In this document: positions 42,537-50,796 of the stretch, one piece after another | How the letters are laid out: the number at the start of each line of letters is the position of its first letter | How positions within the stretch are numbered: the first letter of the stretch is position 1 | Source of the DNA: Olsenella sp. KGMB02461 | GTDB lineage: Bacteria; Actinomycetota; Coriobacteriia; Coriobacteriales; Atopobiaceae | Length of the DNA: 64,000 bases | Direction: 5' to 3' | NCBI RefSeq assembly: GCF_012584445.1 | Contig: NZ_JABAHI010000008.1 | Location: 744,001-808,000, forward strand | Program-made: the position numbers and the translations under genes | Notes under the pieces: generated by a model | The model's input: the letters and a program-made list of their open reading frames with translations, nothing else | Databases searched by the model: none | What the model was told of the DNA's origin: nothing

Positions 42537-43697
42537 CTAGGCCATGATCTGGCGGAACATGCCCATCACGTCATCGTAGGAAGCGTCACGAGGGTTGCCA
42601 GGGAAGCATGCATCGGCCATCGCATCGTTTACCAGCGTATCGAGCTCGTCCTCTACGATGGCGCCGCAGACAGTGGGGATGTCCACATCCACGGAAAGCT
42701 GCTTTACTGCGGCGATAGCGGCGTCGGCCGCCTCCTCTGCGGTCATGCCGGTGGTGTCAACGCCCATGGCAACCGCGACGTCGGCAAGGCGATCGGTCAC
42801 TGCAGGCTTGTTGAACTCCATGGCGATGGGAAGCAGCATGGCGCAGGCTACGCCGTGAGGGGTGTCGTAATGAGCAGACAGGGTGTGCGCCATGGAGTGG
42901 TCGACGCCCAGTCCCACATTGGAGAAGCCCATGCCGGCGATGTACTGGGCGAGCGCCATCCCCTCGCGGCCAGAACCGGGCTCGCCGCTCTTGGCCTCGG
43001 CTACGGCGTCACGAAGGTGCTTGGCGATGAGCTCGATGGCCTTGAGATGGAACATGTCGGACATCTCCCAGGCACCCTTGGTGGTATAGCCCTCGATGGC
43101 GTGGGTGAGAGCGTCCATGCCCGTGGCAGCGGTAAGGCCGGCGGGCATAGTGGCCATCATCTCGGGATCGACCACAGCGACCTCGGGGGCGTCGTTGGTG
43201 TCGACGCACACGAACTTGCGCATCTTCTCGGGATCGGTAATCACATAATTGATTGTCACCTCGGCTGCGGTGCCGGCGGTGGTGGGCACCGCTATGGTGA
43301 AGACGGCATGATTCTTGGTGGGGGCGACGCCCTCGAGCGAGCGAACGTCGGCGAACTCGGGATTGGTGATGATGACGCCGATGGCCTTGGCGGTGTCCAT
43401 GGCAGAGCCACCACCCACCGCCACGATAGCGTCAGCGCCGGAAGCCTTAAACGCCTCCACGCCGTCTTGCACGTTCTTGATGGTGGGGTTGGGCTTGATA
43501 TCGGAGTAGACCACGTAAGGAATACCGGCCTCATCAAGCAAGTCGGTGACCTTGGTGACCACACCAAACTTCACCAGATCGGGATCGGTGCACACAAATA
43601 CCTTCTTGAAGCCGCGGCGCCTAAGCTCGCCGGGAATCTCGGCGATGGCGCCAGCGCCATGATAGGAAATCGTGTTCAAGACGATTCGATTGGCCAT
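42537..43697 (-). CDS. fucO: Lactaldehyde reductase (iron-containing alcohol dehydrogenase)
   Basis: A 386-residue group III alcohol dehydrogenase reducing L-lactaldehyde to 1,2-propanediol with NADH. The cofactor motif VAVGGGSAMDTAK and the metal-ligand region TGMDALTHAIEGYTT...DHSMAHTLSAHYDTPHG (Asp and His ligands) are present, at normal family length. It is the last gene of the fucose operon. Its substrate would be the lactaldehyde produced by the DapA-type aldolase encoded immediately upstream. The C. jejuni locus instead carries an aldehyde dehydrogenase here. Confidence 0.88.
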   Translation of the reverse strand: MANRIVLNTISYHGAGAIAEIPGELRRRGFKKVFVCTDPDLVKFGVVTKVTDLLDEAGIPYVVYSDIKPNPTIKNVQDGVEAFKASGADAIVAVGGGSAMDTAKAIGVIITNPEFADVRSLEGVAPTKNHAVFTIAVPTTAGTAAEVTINYVITDPEKMRKFVCVDTNDAPEVAVVDPEMMATMPAGLTAATGMDALTHAIEGYTTKGAWEMSDMFHLKAIELIAKHLRDAVAEAKSGEPGSGREGMALAQYIAGMGFSNVGLGVDHSMAHTLSAHYDTPHGVACAMLLPIAMEFNKPAVTDRLADVAVAMGVDTTGMTAEEAADAAIAAVKQLSVDVDIPTVCGAIVEDELDTLVNDAMADACFPGNPRDASYDDVMGMFRQIMA

Positions 43698-43769
43698 GAC
43701 AAATCCTTTCTCAAAAAGGCCGCCCCTCTGACAGCCTTCAGCTCTCTTACAGTATGGATGAGCACAAGC

Positions 43770-44654
43770 TTAATTCTCGTCTAGAAGGGCTTTAACCTTG
43801 GCGAGTTGTTGGTCCGAAAGTTGGACTGCAGGATCAAAGATCTTGGTGGAGATAGGAAGCCCCTGCACCTTCACCGCGCCCTTGATAGCCGAGACAAAGA
43901 GATCGGCGCAGTCGTAGACGCTCATGAGATGAGAGATCTTCTCGGCACAAGCGAATGCGGCGTCCAGATCATGGGCCTTGTAGGCACGATCCATAGTGCC
44001 AAAGATCTCGGGCACCGCATTGGTGAGGCCGCAGAGCACGCCGTTGCCGCCCGCGATGCGATTGGGGATGTAGTACTCGTCAAAACCGGAGAGCACGGAG
44101 AACTGGGGGTTCACGGCGCGCACGGCGTTGATCATCTGGCGGGTATGGGAGATGGTGTCCACGGTGTCCTTGATGCCCAGGATGTTGGGGTAACGCGCAG
44201 CCAGGGCGGCAACCAGCTCGGGGGTGAGGTCGGTGCCGGTGCGGGCCGGGAAGTTATAGAGGATCACGGGGATGTCTACGGCCTGGGCGATGCCGCCAAA
44301 GTAGTTCTGGGCACAGGCGGGGCTGGGGCCAAAGTAGTAGGGAGAGACGGCGAGCACCGCGTCGACACCGGCCTTCTCAGAGAACTTCGCCAGCTCCAGC
44401 ACGTTTGCATAGGTGGTGTCGCCGATGCCCGCGAAGACCTTCATGCGGCCGCCCACGCGCCTGACGGCAAAGTCGATAGCCCGCTTCTTGTCTTCTAAGG
44501 ACACCGAGTAAAACTCGCCAATGGAGCCAAAGAGCAGCACGCCGGTGATGCCCGCCTCGGCCAGGTGGTCCAGGTGGCGACCCCAAAGCTCGAGATCGAG
44601 CTTGCCCTCATCGTTGGTGATGGTAATTGATGGACAGAACACGCCGTCAAACAT
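43770..44654 (-). CDS. DapA-family aldolase, probable 2-keto-3-deoxy-L-fuconate aldolase
   Basis: A 294-residue class I aldolase of the dihydrodipicolinate synthase superfamily. The Schiff-base Lys is in LGIKDTVDT and the catalytic Tyr in VILYNFPARTG; GSIGEFYS replaces the GTTGE phosphate-like loop. In this operon it most likely splits 2-keto-3-deoxy-L-fuconate to pyruvate and L-lactaldehyde, rather than acting in lysine synthesis. Preceded by an intercistronic hairpin at 44680-44709, which may adjust its level relative to fucU. Confidence 0.83.
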   Translation of the reverse strand: MFDGVFCPSITITNDEGKLDLELWGRHLDHLAEAGITGVLLFGSIGEFYSVSLEDKKRAIDFAVRRVGGRMKVFAGIGDTTYANVLELAKFSEKAGVDAVLAVSPYYFGPSPACAQNYFGGIAQAVDIPVILYNFPARTGTDLTPELVAALAARYPNILGIKDTVDTISHTRQMINAVRAVNPQFSVLSGFDEYYIPNRIAGGNGVLCGLTNAVPEIFGTMDRAYKAHDLDAAFACAEKISHLMSVYDCADLFVSAIKGAVKVQGLPISTKIFDPAVQLSDQQLAKVKALLDEN

Positions 44655-44679
44655 GGACGGTCCTTTCGGTTCGTGAGAA

Positions 44680-44709
44680 TGCCAGGCAGCCCCTTTGAGC
44701 TGCCTGGCA
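44680..44709 (-). promoter_or_regulatory. Intercistronic hairpin between fucU and the aldolase gene
   Basis: TGCCAGGCAGC and GCTGCCTGGCA form a perfect 11-bp stem with an eight-base loop. On the transcribed strand it is followed by TTCTC, too T-poor for full termination, so partial termination or mRNA stabilisation is likely. Confidence 0.6.
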
Positions 44710-44733
44710 CTTTCTGATTGCTAGAGTGAGGCA

Positions 44734-45189
44734 CTAGGCCAGGGCTTCCCCTTCATAGACCACGCCTTTTTGCAGGATGACATTGGCATACTGCGCGCGC
44801 TCGCCAGTGGCAACCACCACGTAGGCCTTGGAGGCCTCCTCGTAGAAGGAGAAGCGGTCCTGCATGCCGATGGTTGCGGCCCCGCGGTCGTCCACTTGTG
44901 CCACAAGCTGGGCGTAGGCATCCCAGATGGGAGTCTCCACAGTGTCGCCGGGAACCTTGGCCATAAGGGTTACGGGATTGTCCACGTACTGGTCCAGCGG
45001 CATAAGTGCGAGGATTGCACGGAGCAGATCGGCTCCGCCATGGCCGTCGCAACGGATGACCAGGGAGTTCTTGCCCACGGACTCGGCGGGGAAGTTGGCG
45101 TCGGCGATGACCAGGGTATCGCCGTGGCCCATCTCGTCCATGGCGCAGAGAAGCTGGGGAGGAATGAGAGGTGAAATGCCTTTAAGCAC
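44734..45189 (-). CDS. fucU: L-fucose mutarotase (FucU/RbsD family)
   Basis: A 151-residue member of the FucU/RbsD family interconverting alpha and beta L-fucose. LIPPQLLCAMDEMGHGDTLVIADANFPAES contains the catalytic-type His, and the conserved C-terminal AYVVVATGERAQYANVILQKGV is intact. Length fits FucU rather than RbsD. Supplies the anomer used by the dehydrogenase. Confidence 0.9.
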   Translation of the reverse strand: MLKGISPLIPPQLLCAMDEMGHGDTLVIADANFPAESVGKNSLVIRCDGHGGADLLRAILALMPLDQYVDNPVTLMAKVPGDTVETPIWDAYAQLVAQVDDRGAATIGMQDRFSFYEEASKAYVVVATGERAQYANVILQKGVVYEGEALA

Positions 45190-45212
45190 GGCGGCTCCTT
45201 TCCAAAGGCGCG

Positions 45213-46013
45213 CTAGAGCTGAATGCCGTAGCAGTCGCAGGCGTTCTCGCAGAAGAGGCGCTCGTCGTCGCCAAAGACTTCGCGGACGCTTGCCAGATGC
45301 TCGGCCAGGCTGGAATACATGCCAACCACGGGCCAGTTGGAGGCATAGAGCAGATGAGCAGGGTCGAAGGTCTCCTTCACAAAGGCGAGGACCGAGGTGA
45401 CGAAGCCCTTGTCGGCAGTGGGGAAACCGGATACCTTGAGGTAGAGGTTGGGCAGCTGAGCCAGAGAAGCCATGGTGGCGCGATAGTCATCGGTGAAGCT
45501 CTCAGGCGTCACATTGCCCAGATGGTTCAAGACCACGGTGGCTTCAGGGACCTGGGAGAAGGCCTTGAGCGCGATGGGCAGATCCTCCACGCGGTTGCAG
45601 GACTCGAAGGGCTTGCCCGCACCGGCCAGCACGCGAAGGCCGGCGATGAAGTTGGGATCTAGGGCGCGATCTTTGGGCTGAGAGCCGATATGCAGCGGCT
45701 CGCGAACGCCGGTGGCAAAGACCGGCAGCCGCATCCAGGGCTCCACGCGAGCGCGCATCATGGTCGCCAAGATCTTGGGATCCTGGCTCATGCGCTCCCA
45801 GGTGAGGCGGTCCTCCAGCAAAGGGTCTGCGCCGTCGACCTCCACATAGACGCCGCCGAGAAAATCTACCCCGCCAATAGCGGCATAGGCTGCCTCGAGG
45901 CCCTCAAGGGTGTAGGTGTGAGTGATGGAGCCGTCGGTCCCCTCAAGCCAAGGAAGCTCCTGGGCGTCGAGATCCCATACATGAAAGTGCGCGTCGATGA
46001 GTTGAAGAGCCAT
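45213..46013 (-). CDS. Amidohydrolase, probable L-fuconolactonase
   Basis: A 266-residue amidohydrolase_2 (TIM-barrel) protein. LIDAHFHVWDL is the metal HxH motif, LNHLGN gives a further metal His, and LLYASNWPVV replaces the usual S-D-W-P with S-N-W-P. In fucose loci this family opens the fuconolactone ring to L-fuconate. It starts two bases after the fucP stop, so it is tightly coupled to the permease. Asn for the usual catalytic Asp is odd; the activity should be treated as inferred. Confidence 0.8.
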   Translation of the reverse strand: MALQLIDAHFHVWDLDAQELPWLEGTDGSITHTYTLEGLEAAYAAIGGVDFLGGVYVEVDGADPLLEDRLTWERMSQDPKILATMMRARVEPWMRLPVFATGVREPLHIGSQPKDRALDPNFIAGLRVLAGAGKPFESCNRVEDLPIALKAFSQVPEATVVLNHLGNVTPESFTDDYRATMASLAQLPNLYLKVSGFPTADKGFVTSVLAFVKETFDPAHLLYASNWPVVGMYSSLAEHLASVREVFGDDERLFCENACDCYGIQL

Positions 46014-46015
46014 GG

Positions 46016-47296
46016 TTACTTTGCCTCCAAACCAATCTTCGAGCCCTTAAGGCCATACCAGGCCACATAGGCCAGGGAGGGCACGGCGATGATCATGGCG
46101 AAGCAGGTGCTGCCAGTGACGTCGATGAGCACTCCTGCCAGAGGCGGAATGAGCGCGCCGCCCACGATAGACATGATGAGCAGGGAGGACGCGGTCTTGG
46201 TGGCAGCGCCGTACAAGCCGGACAAGGTGAGCGAGAAGACGGTGGGATAGCCGATGGACATGAACAGGAACGCCAGGATGAGCGCGATCACCGAGACAGG
46301 GCCAAGTCCCAGGAAGGTGACGAAGAACAGGATGGCAGCAGCGCCCATGTAGATGCCCAGCATCTTGCCGGCGTCAAACTTGGCCAAAAGGGGCACCGAG
46401 GCAAAGCGGCCCAGGGTGAACAGCAGCGAGAGGATGGAGAGCATGGCTGCTGCGGCGCCTGCCTCAAGGCCGGTCCACTGGGAGAGGGCTACGCCCGAGA
46501 AGAGCGACATGCCAATGGTCTGGATGCCTACGTAGAGGAACTCGGCGACAACGCCCAGCACCACGTGGGGACGCTTGAGAACGGCGCCGAGTGAGGCGTC
46601 CTTCTCGCGAAGCTCGTCGCCCGCCTCCATCTCGGCTACGTCGCCGGGAGGGGTGGGGAGCTTCACCAGGATGAAGATGGCCAACAGAGCCAGAAGCACG
46701 ATGCCGATGACGATGTAGACCGTGCGCATGGAGGTCAAGAACTCCATCTTGGCTACGTCAAAGCCAGGCTGGCCCGCCGAGACGGTGGCGCCCAGGATCT
46801 GAGCCAGGATGAGGGGCCCCACCATGGTACCCACGCCGTTGAAGCCCTGGGCCAGGTTGAGGCGCATGGCCTCGTGGCGCTCGTCGCCCAACTTGGTGAT
46901 GTAGGGATTGCAGTTGGCCTCGAGGCTGGATGCGCCGGCAGCGATCACGAACATGGAGACCAGGAAGACGGCATAGCTGGCGGTAGTGGTGGCGGGCACC
47001 GTGATGAAAGATCCGATGACAAAGAGGGCGATGCCCAAGATCACGCCGCCCTTGTAGCCAAAGCGCTTGGCCACCATGGTGGCGGGGATTGCCATGACAA
47101 AGTAGGCGCCATAATAGGCCACTTGGAGCAAGGAGGCCTCGGTGGCTGAGAGCTCCAGGTAGTTTTCCATAGGGCTGTTGAGGCCGTTGACCAGGTTCAT
47201 GGCCAAGCCCCAAATGAAGAACAGGGAGGTCACCAGGGCGATGGCGATGGTGGCCTTCGCTCCCTTGGTTTGAGCTTTGCCCGCAGATGAGGTCAT
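46016..47296 (-). CDS. fucP: L-fucose:H+ symporter
   Basis: A 426-residue MFS permease with about 12 membrane helices. The N-terminal FFIWGLAMNLVNGLNSPMENYLELS and the GYKGGVILGIALFVIG segment match the FucP family. The protein imports L-fucose with a proton, as first step of the pathway. It lies between the SDR dehydrogenase (18-base gap) and the lactonase (2-base gap). Confidence 0.9.
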   Translation of the reverse strand: MTSSAGKAQTKGAKATIAIALVTSLFFIWGLAMNLVNGLNSPMENYLELSATEASLLQVAYYGAYFVMAIPATMVAKRFGYKGGVILGIALFVIGSFITVPATTTASYAVFLVSMFVIAAGASSLEANCNPYITKLGDERHEAMRLNLAQGFNGVGTMVGPLILAQILGATVSAGQPGFDVAKMEFLTSMRTVYIVIGIVLLALLAIFILVKLPTPPGDVAEMEAGDELREKDASLGAVLKRPHVVLGVVAEFLYVGIQTIGMSLFSGVALSQWTGLEAGAAAAMLSILSLLFTLGRFASVPLLAKFDAGKMLGIYMGAAAILFFVTFLGLGPVSVIALILAFLFMSIGYPTVFSLTLSGLYGAATKTASSLLIMSIVGGALIPPLAGVLIDVTGSTCFAMIIAVPSLAYVAWYGLKGSKIGLEAK

Positions 47297-47314
47297 GATA
47301 GAGACACCTCCGGG

Positions 47315-48106
47315 TTAGCTCAGGGCGCGGTCGAGATGCACATAGCCGCCGTCCACGTAAACCCACTGGCCGGTGGTGTGAGAGGAGCGGTCGGACAGCA
47401 GGAACGCGCAGGTGTCGGCGATCTCCTCGGTAGAGGTCATGCGGTGCTCCAGGGGTATCTTGTCGGTAATGACCTTGAGACGCGCCTCCTGGGCGGCCTC
47501 GTCGCCAAAGGTCTTGATCCAGTTGGCGTAGAGCGGGGTCCAGGCCTCGGCCACCACGATGGCGTTGACGCGCACGTTGTCCTGAGCAAAGGCGGCGGCC
47601 CACTCGCGGGTGAGGCCAAGAATGGCGCCCTTGGCAGCAGCGTAGGCGCTGGTCTTGCCCTGGCCGGTGAGGGCGGTCTTGGAGGAGATGTTCACGATAG
47701 AGCCCTTGGACTCCTTGAGATAGGCGCAGGTCTCGTGCACCAGCTCATAGTAGTGGGTGAGATTGCCGTGGATGGACTGCTCGAATTCGCGCCAGGAGGT
47801 GGTCTCCACGTCCTTGTTGTCGTTCTTGCCGGCATTGTTCACCACGCCGTCGATGTGGCCGTATTTGGCGTAGACCTCCTCGACGATTGGCTTGATCTCG
47901 TCGGTGTCGTTGAGGTCGATGAAGAAGATCTCGTAGGTAGAGGTGACCTCCTCCAGCTCCTTGCAAAACTCGTCCTCGGCGCCGTCCTGACGGTTGAGGA
48001 TTACAGGGATAGCGCCCTCGCGGGCGAGCTCGAACACGATGCCCTTGCCAATGCCCTTGAAGCCGCCGGTGACGAAAATGACTTTGCCTTCGAGATGGAG
48101 GTCCAT
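47315..48106 (-). CDS. SDR-family L-fucose dehydrogenase
   Basis: A 263-residue short-chain dehydrogenase. TGGFKGIGKG binds NAD(P), NNAGKND is the second motif, and the catalytic tetrad is seen in SSKTALTGQGKTSAYAAAKG (Ser, Tyr, Lys). It ends with WVYVDGGYVHLDRALS as in sugar SDRs. In context it oxidises L-fucose to the fuconolactone, as FucX does in Campylobacter. Confidence 0.87.
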   Translation of the reverse strand: MDLHLEGKVIFVTGGFKGIGKGIVFELAREGAIPVILNRQDGAEDEFCKELEEVTSTYEIFFIDLNDTDEIKPIVEEVYAKYGHIDGVVNNAGKNDNKDVETTSWREFEQSIHGNLTHYYELVHETCAYLKESKGSIVNISSKTALTGQGKTSAYAAAKGAILGLTREWAAAFAQDNVRVNAIVVAEAWTPLYANWIKTFGDEAAQEARLKVITDKIPLEHRMTSTEEIADTCAFLLSDRSSHTTGQWVYVDGGYVHLDRALS

Positions 48107-48198
48107 GGTGATTCCCTTCTTTCTGGCCTATTTGGCCGTCTGGCCACAGAGGCCAATTTGAAATGACAACTGATACTGGACAAGCGTCCAGGAGACGC

Positions 48199-49368
48199 CT
48201 ACATGTAATTGCAGAGATGAGGCAGCGCGGTCTCGGTATAGCCAATAGCTTCGGCGCAGGTGAGTTGGCCGTTGCACACCTCGATGAGCTCGTCGATCAT
48301 GGCATCGCGCAACTCGACCATGGTCTGAGGCCCATAGATGGCGGCGGAAGCATCGAAGTCGATGTTGTCGGCCATAGTGCGGGCCGTCACGCGGTTGGCC
48401 GTGAGGCGCCAGACAGGGGCCATGGCGTTGCCGGTAGGCGTGCCCTGGCCGGTAGAGAAGACCACCAGCTGGCAGCCGCCTGCCACAAGACCAGATACCG
48501 AGGTAGGGTCGTTGCCAGGGGTGTCCATGATGACGAGGCCTTCGTGAGCCTTGAGCTGGCCGGCATAGGGATACACCGCATTGATGGGGCTGTGGCCGCC
48601 CTTGTGGATGCAGCCCAAAGACTTCTCCTCCAAGGTGGTGAGGCCGCCGGCGATGTTTCCTGGGCTGGGGTTTCCCTGGCGCATCTCGGCGCCAAAGAGG
48701 TGCACGTAATCCTCGTAGTCCTTCACGATGCGCAGGATCTCCTGGCCCACCTCAGGGGTGACAGCACGCCTGGCCAAGATCTGCTCGGCGCCAAAGAACT
48801 CGGAAGTCTCGCAGAGCACCGAGGTGCCCCCTTGGGCGACCAGCCAGTCGGACACCTCGCCGATGAGGGGGTTTGAGCCCAGGCCGCTGGTGGTGTCGGA
48901 ACCGCCGCAGTTGGTGCCCAGGATAAGCTCGGAGATATCGCAGGGTACGCGCTGCTCTGCAGCGGCGGTCTCAGCCAGGCGGCGGGCGATGCGGATGCCT
49001 TCGTCCACGGCGTTGATAGAGCCGCCTACCTGCTGGATCACCAGGGTCTCAACGGGCTTGTCAGTGCGCTGGCGGATGGCATCTACCACCAAGTCGTTCT
49101 GACAGCCCTCGCAACCCAAAGACACCGCCAGCACCGAGGCGATGTTAGGGTTGGCTGCGAAGCCGGCCATGGCGTCCATGGTCATCTGCTGGTCGGCCGG
49201 CACCTGGGAGCAGCCATTCTGGTTGTGGAAGGACACGCAGCCCTCCACGGCATTGGCGATGCGCTCGGTGGTGTCTGAAGCGCAGATGCTGGTGGGCAGC
49301 ACCAATACATGGTTGCGGATGCCCACTCGGCCGTCGGCGCGGCGATAGCCGTTGAACGTCTTATTCAT
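48199..49368 (-). CDS. UxaA-family dehydratase, large (C-terminal) subunit, probable L-fuconate dehydratase
   Basis: A 389-residue UxaA C-terminal-type subunit. GYRRADGRVGIRNHVLVLPTSICAS opens the family, followed by a Cys-containing SLGCEGCQNDLV, GTNCGGSDTTSGL and STGQGTPTGNA, consistent with an iron-dependent hydrolyase. With the SAF-domain subunit encoded just upstream it forms the split altronate-dehydratase-like enzyme. In this operon the expected reaction is L-fuconate to 2-keto-3-deoxyfuconate. ATG 49368 overlaps the small subunit stop by eight bases (AGGAGG upstream). Confidence 0.87.
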   Translation of the reverse strand: MNKTFNGYRRADGRVGIRNHVLVLPTSICASDTTERIANAVEGCVSFHNQNGCSQVPADQQMTMDAMAGFAANPNIASVLAVSLGCEGCQNDLVVDAIRQRTDKPVETLVIQQVGGSINAVDEGIRIARRLAETAAAEQRVPCDISELILGTNCGGSDTTSGLGSNPLIGEVSDWLVAQGGTSVLCETSEFFGAEQILARRAVTPEVGQEILRIVKDYEDYVHLFGAEMRQGNPSPGNIAGGLTTLEEKSLGCIHKGGHSPINAVYPYAGQLKAHEGLVIMDTPGNDPTSVSGLVAGGCQLVVFSTGQGTPTGNAMAPVWRLTANRVTARTMADNIDFDASAAIYGPQTMVELRDAMIDELIEVCNGQLTCAEAIGYTETALPHLCNYM

Positions 49369-49666
49369 GGTCGACCTCCTCGGCGGCGCGCAGGCCGTCA
49401 GTGGACATGCAGTTATGGGTATGGACATGTGCGCCTGAGGCGATGTCTTGGGTGGCCACGCCGATGTATTCGCCGTACTTCACCACGGACTCGCCTTTGG
49501 CGATGGGGCACCGGGCCGCCTTGTGGTACAGGGGGATGTCATCTGCTGCCACCAGCTCGAAAGACTTGCCTTCGCGATCGACGTAGGCCACAGGAGAACC
49601 TGCGGAAATGGGCTCGATGGCAACCACTACGTTGTCGGCGTCATCGATAAGCACCGCGTTGCGCAT
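49361..49666 (-). CDS. UxaA-family dehydratase, small (SAF-domain) subunit
   Basis: A 101-residue SAF-domain protein (VLIDDADNVVVAIEPISAGSPVAY...DIPLYHKAARCPIAKGESVVKYGEYIGVATQDIASGAHVHTHNC), equivalent to the N-terminal part of UxaA. First gene of the fucose operon, with GAGGAGG before the ATG and the palindromic operator 40 bases upstream. It overlaps the large subunit gene, ensuring equal synthesis. Confidence 0.9.
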   Translation of the reverse strand: MRNAVLIDDADNVVVAIEPISAGSPVAYVDREGKSFELVAADDIPLYHKAARCPIAKGESVVKYGEYIGVATQDIASGAHVHTHNCMSTDGLRAAEEVDHE

Positions 49667-49705
49667 GGAAACCTCCTCGCAGGCAACTTTTAGTCGCTCT
49701 GTGTG

Positions 49706-49723
49706 AGTTCGTATATACGAACT
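49706..49723. promoter_or_regulatory. 18-bp perfect palindrome, probable IclR operator
   Basis: AGTTCGTATATACGAACT is a perfect inverted repeat in the 221-base gap between the divergent fuc operon and iclR-type gene. Its position 40 bases before the first operon start fits repression of the fuc promoter by the adjacent regulator. I see no second copy in the window. Confidence 0.78.
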
Positions 49724-49887
49724 TGGTTTGTTATTACGATTGCTATACTAAGGTTCGGCTTCTCAGATGAGCGCGCCCCTCCCTCGACGACGCCATGAGC
49801 GGATGCTTTTCTCCCGCGAGCGGCATTTAAGGGACTCAATCACTCAATCTGTAGACATTTTGAATCCTCATATTTAAGCGAGGCGCC

Positions 49888-50646
49888 ATGGCACCATCCA
49901 ATGCTCCTGCCCACAGGACCACCCAACGCATCCTCGGGATCCTCACCTTGATAGCTGCCGAGAAAGACGGCCTTTCCTTGACCGATCTCTGCCGTGCCAT
50001 GGACGCCCCCAAAGGCAGCCTTTATCCCATCCTTAAAACCATGTCTGACCAGCGATTTCTTTATCAAGACACCGCGAGCGGACGCTACCATATGGGTCCC
50101 ATGACCGCCCTTTGCGGCCGAGCCTTCGAGCAAAACGACGGCACATTCAAGCTGCTCGACGAGTGCGCCCGCCAAGTGGTGGACGCCTGCGGGGAGACCT
50201 GCCAAGTGGGCTATCGCGACGGCTCCTATGTACGTTATCTGCTGCGCGTAGACTCCCCCCAACCGGTAAGGCTCGCGAGCGTTCCCGGCGTTACCCTCCC
50301 CTTGCATACCACCGCCATTGGCAAAGCCCTGCTCTCAGCCCTCTCCAACGAGGAGGTGGATCAGCTGGTGAGGATCCCTTGGGAGCGCCTTACCCCCCAC
50401 ACGCTCGCCTCGCCGGAGCTGCTCCACCTGGAGCTCGATCAAGTGCGTGCCGGCGACTTCGCCTATGACCGCGGTGAAACCTCCGAAGGCGTCACCTGCA
50501 TCGCGCTGCCCGTGCGCCAGGGCGGACAGATTCCCTGGGGCATTGGCGTGACTACCCCCAGCTTTAGGATGGACCAGCACAAGGAAGCCCTCATAAAAGA
50601 GGTGCTCGCTGCCTCCCGCGCCACGCTGGAGTCGCTGTTGGCCTAA
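49888..50646 (+). CDS. IclR-family transcriptional regulator of the fucose operon
   Basis: A 252-residue IclR protein. A winged helix-turn-helix (TTQRILGILTLIAAEKDGLSLTDLCRAMDAPKGSLYPILKTM) is followed by the effector-binding IclR domain (CQVGYRDGSYVRYL, LHTTAIGKALLSAL, GVTCIALPVRQGG). It is divergent from the catabolic operon, as is the IclR-type gene in C. jejuni. Presumably releases the palindrome at 49706-49723 when a pathway sugar or acid is present. Confidence 0.9.
   Translation: MAPSNAPAHRTTQRILGILTLIAAEKDGLSLTDLCRAMDAPKGSLYPILKTMSDQRFLYQDTASGRYHMGPMTALCGRAFEQNDGTFKLLDECARQVVDACGETCQVGYRDGSYVRYLLRVDSPQPVRLASVPGVTLPLHTTAIGKALLSALSNEEVDQLVRIPWERLTPHTLASPELLHLELDQVRAGDFAYDRGETSEGVTCIALPVRQGGQIPWGIGVTTPSFRMDQHKEALIKEVLAASRATLESLLA
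49954..49965 (+). repeat. Dispersed 12-bp repeat copy (within the IclR gene)
   Basis: GCTGCCGAGAAA, in frame encoding part of AAEK in IAAEKDG. Other 12-mer copies lie at 38300-38311 (plus strand) and 50717-50728 (minus); GCTGCCGAGAAG variants are at 27801-27812 and 34708-34719, both minus. Confidence 0.7.
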
Positions 50647-50675
50647 AGGCCCTGGCCTCAAAGCGCTATTCTCAG

Positions 50676-50719
50676 ACGACCCTGCCAAGAAGATCTCCCT
50701 TCTTGGCAGGGTCGTTTTT
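50676..50719 (+). terminator. Terminator of the IclR gene
   Basis: A perfect 17-bp stem ACGACCCTGCCAAGAAG / CTTCTTGGCAGGGTCGT with loop ATCTCC, followed by TTTT. The dispersed repeat 50717-50728 begins directly in its T-tract. Confidence 0.92.
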
Positions 50720-50786
50720 CTCGGCAGCCAAAGACCTTCCGCTCGTTTTAAGACATCCATGGAACTCGATGCTTTCAAGTTGCTTC

Positions 50787-50796
50787 CATAGCTATG
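50787..50796. promoter_or_regulatory. Short palindrome upstream of marR-type gene
   Basis: CATAGCTATG is a perfect 10-bp palindrome, about 100 bases before the MarR start, in the only gap where its promoter can lie. It could be the autoregulatory site, but is short. Confidence 0.3.

Noticed and set aside
42393-43784. 463-codon plus-strand frame opposite fucO
   Set aside because: Antisense shadow; crosses the operon terminator and lacks any motif.
43770-44654. Lysine-biosynthetic DapA
   Set aside because: Same superfamily, but embedded in the fucose operon with no lysine genes nearby and a GSIGE instead of the GTTGE loop.
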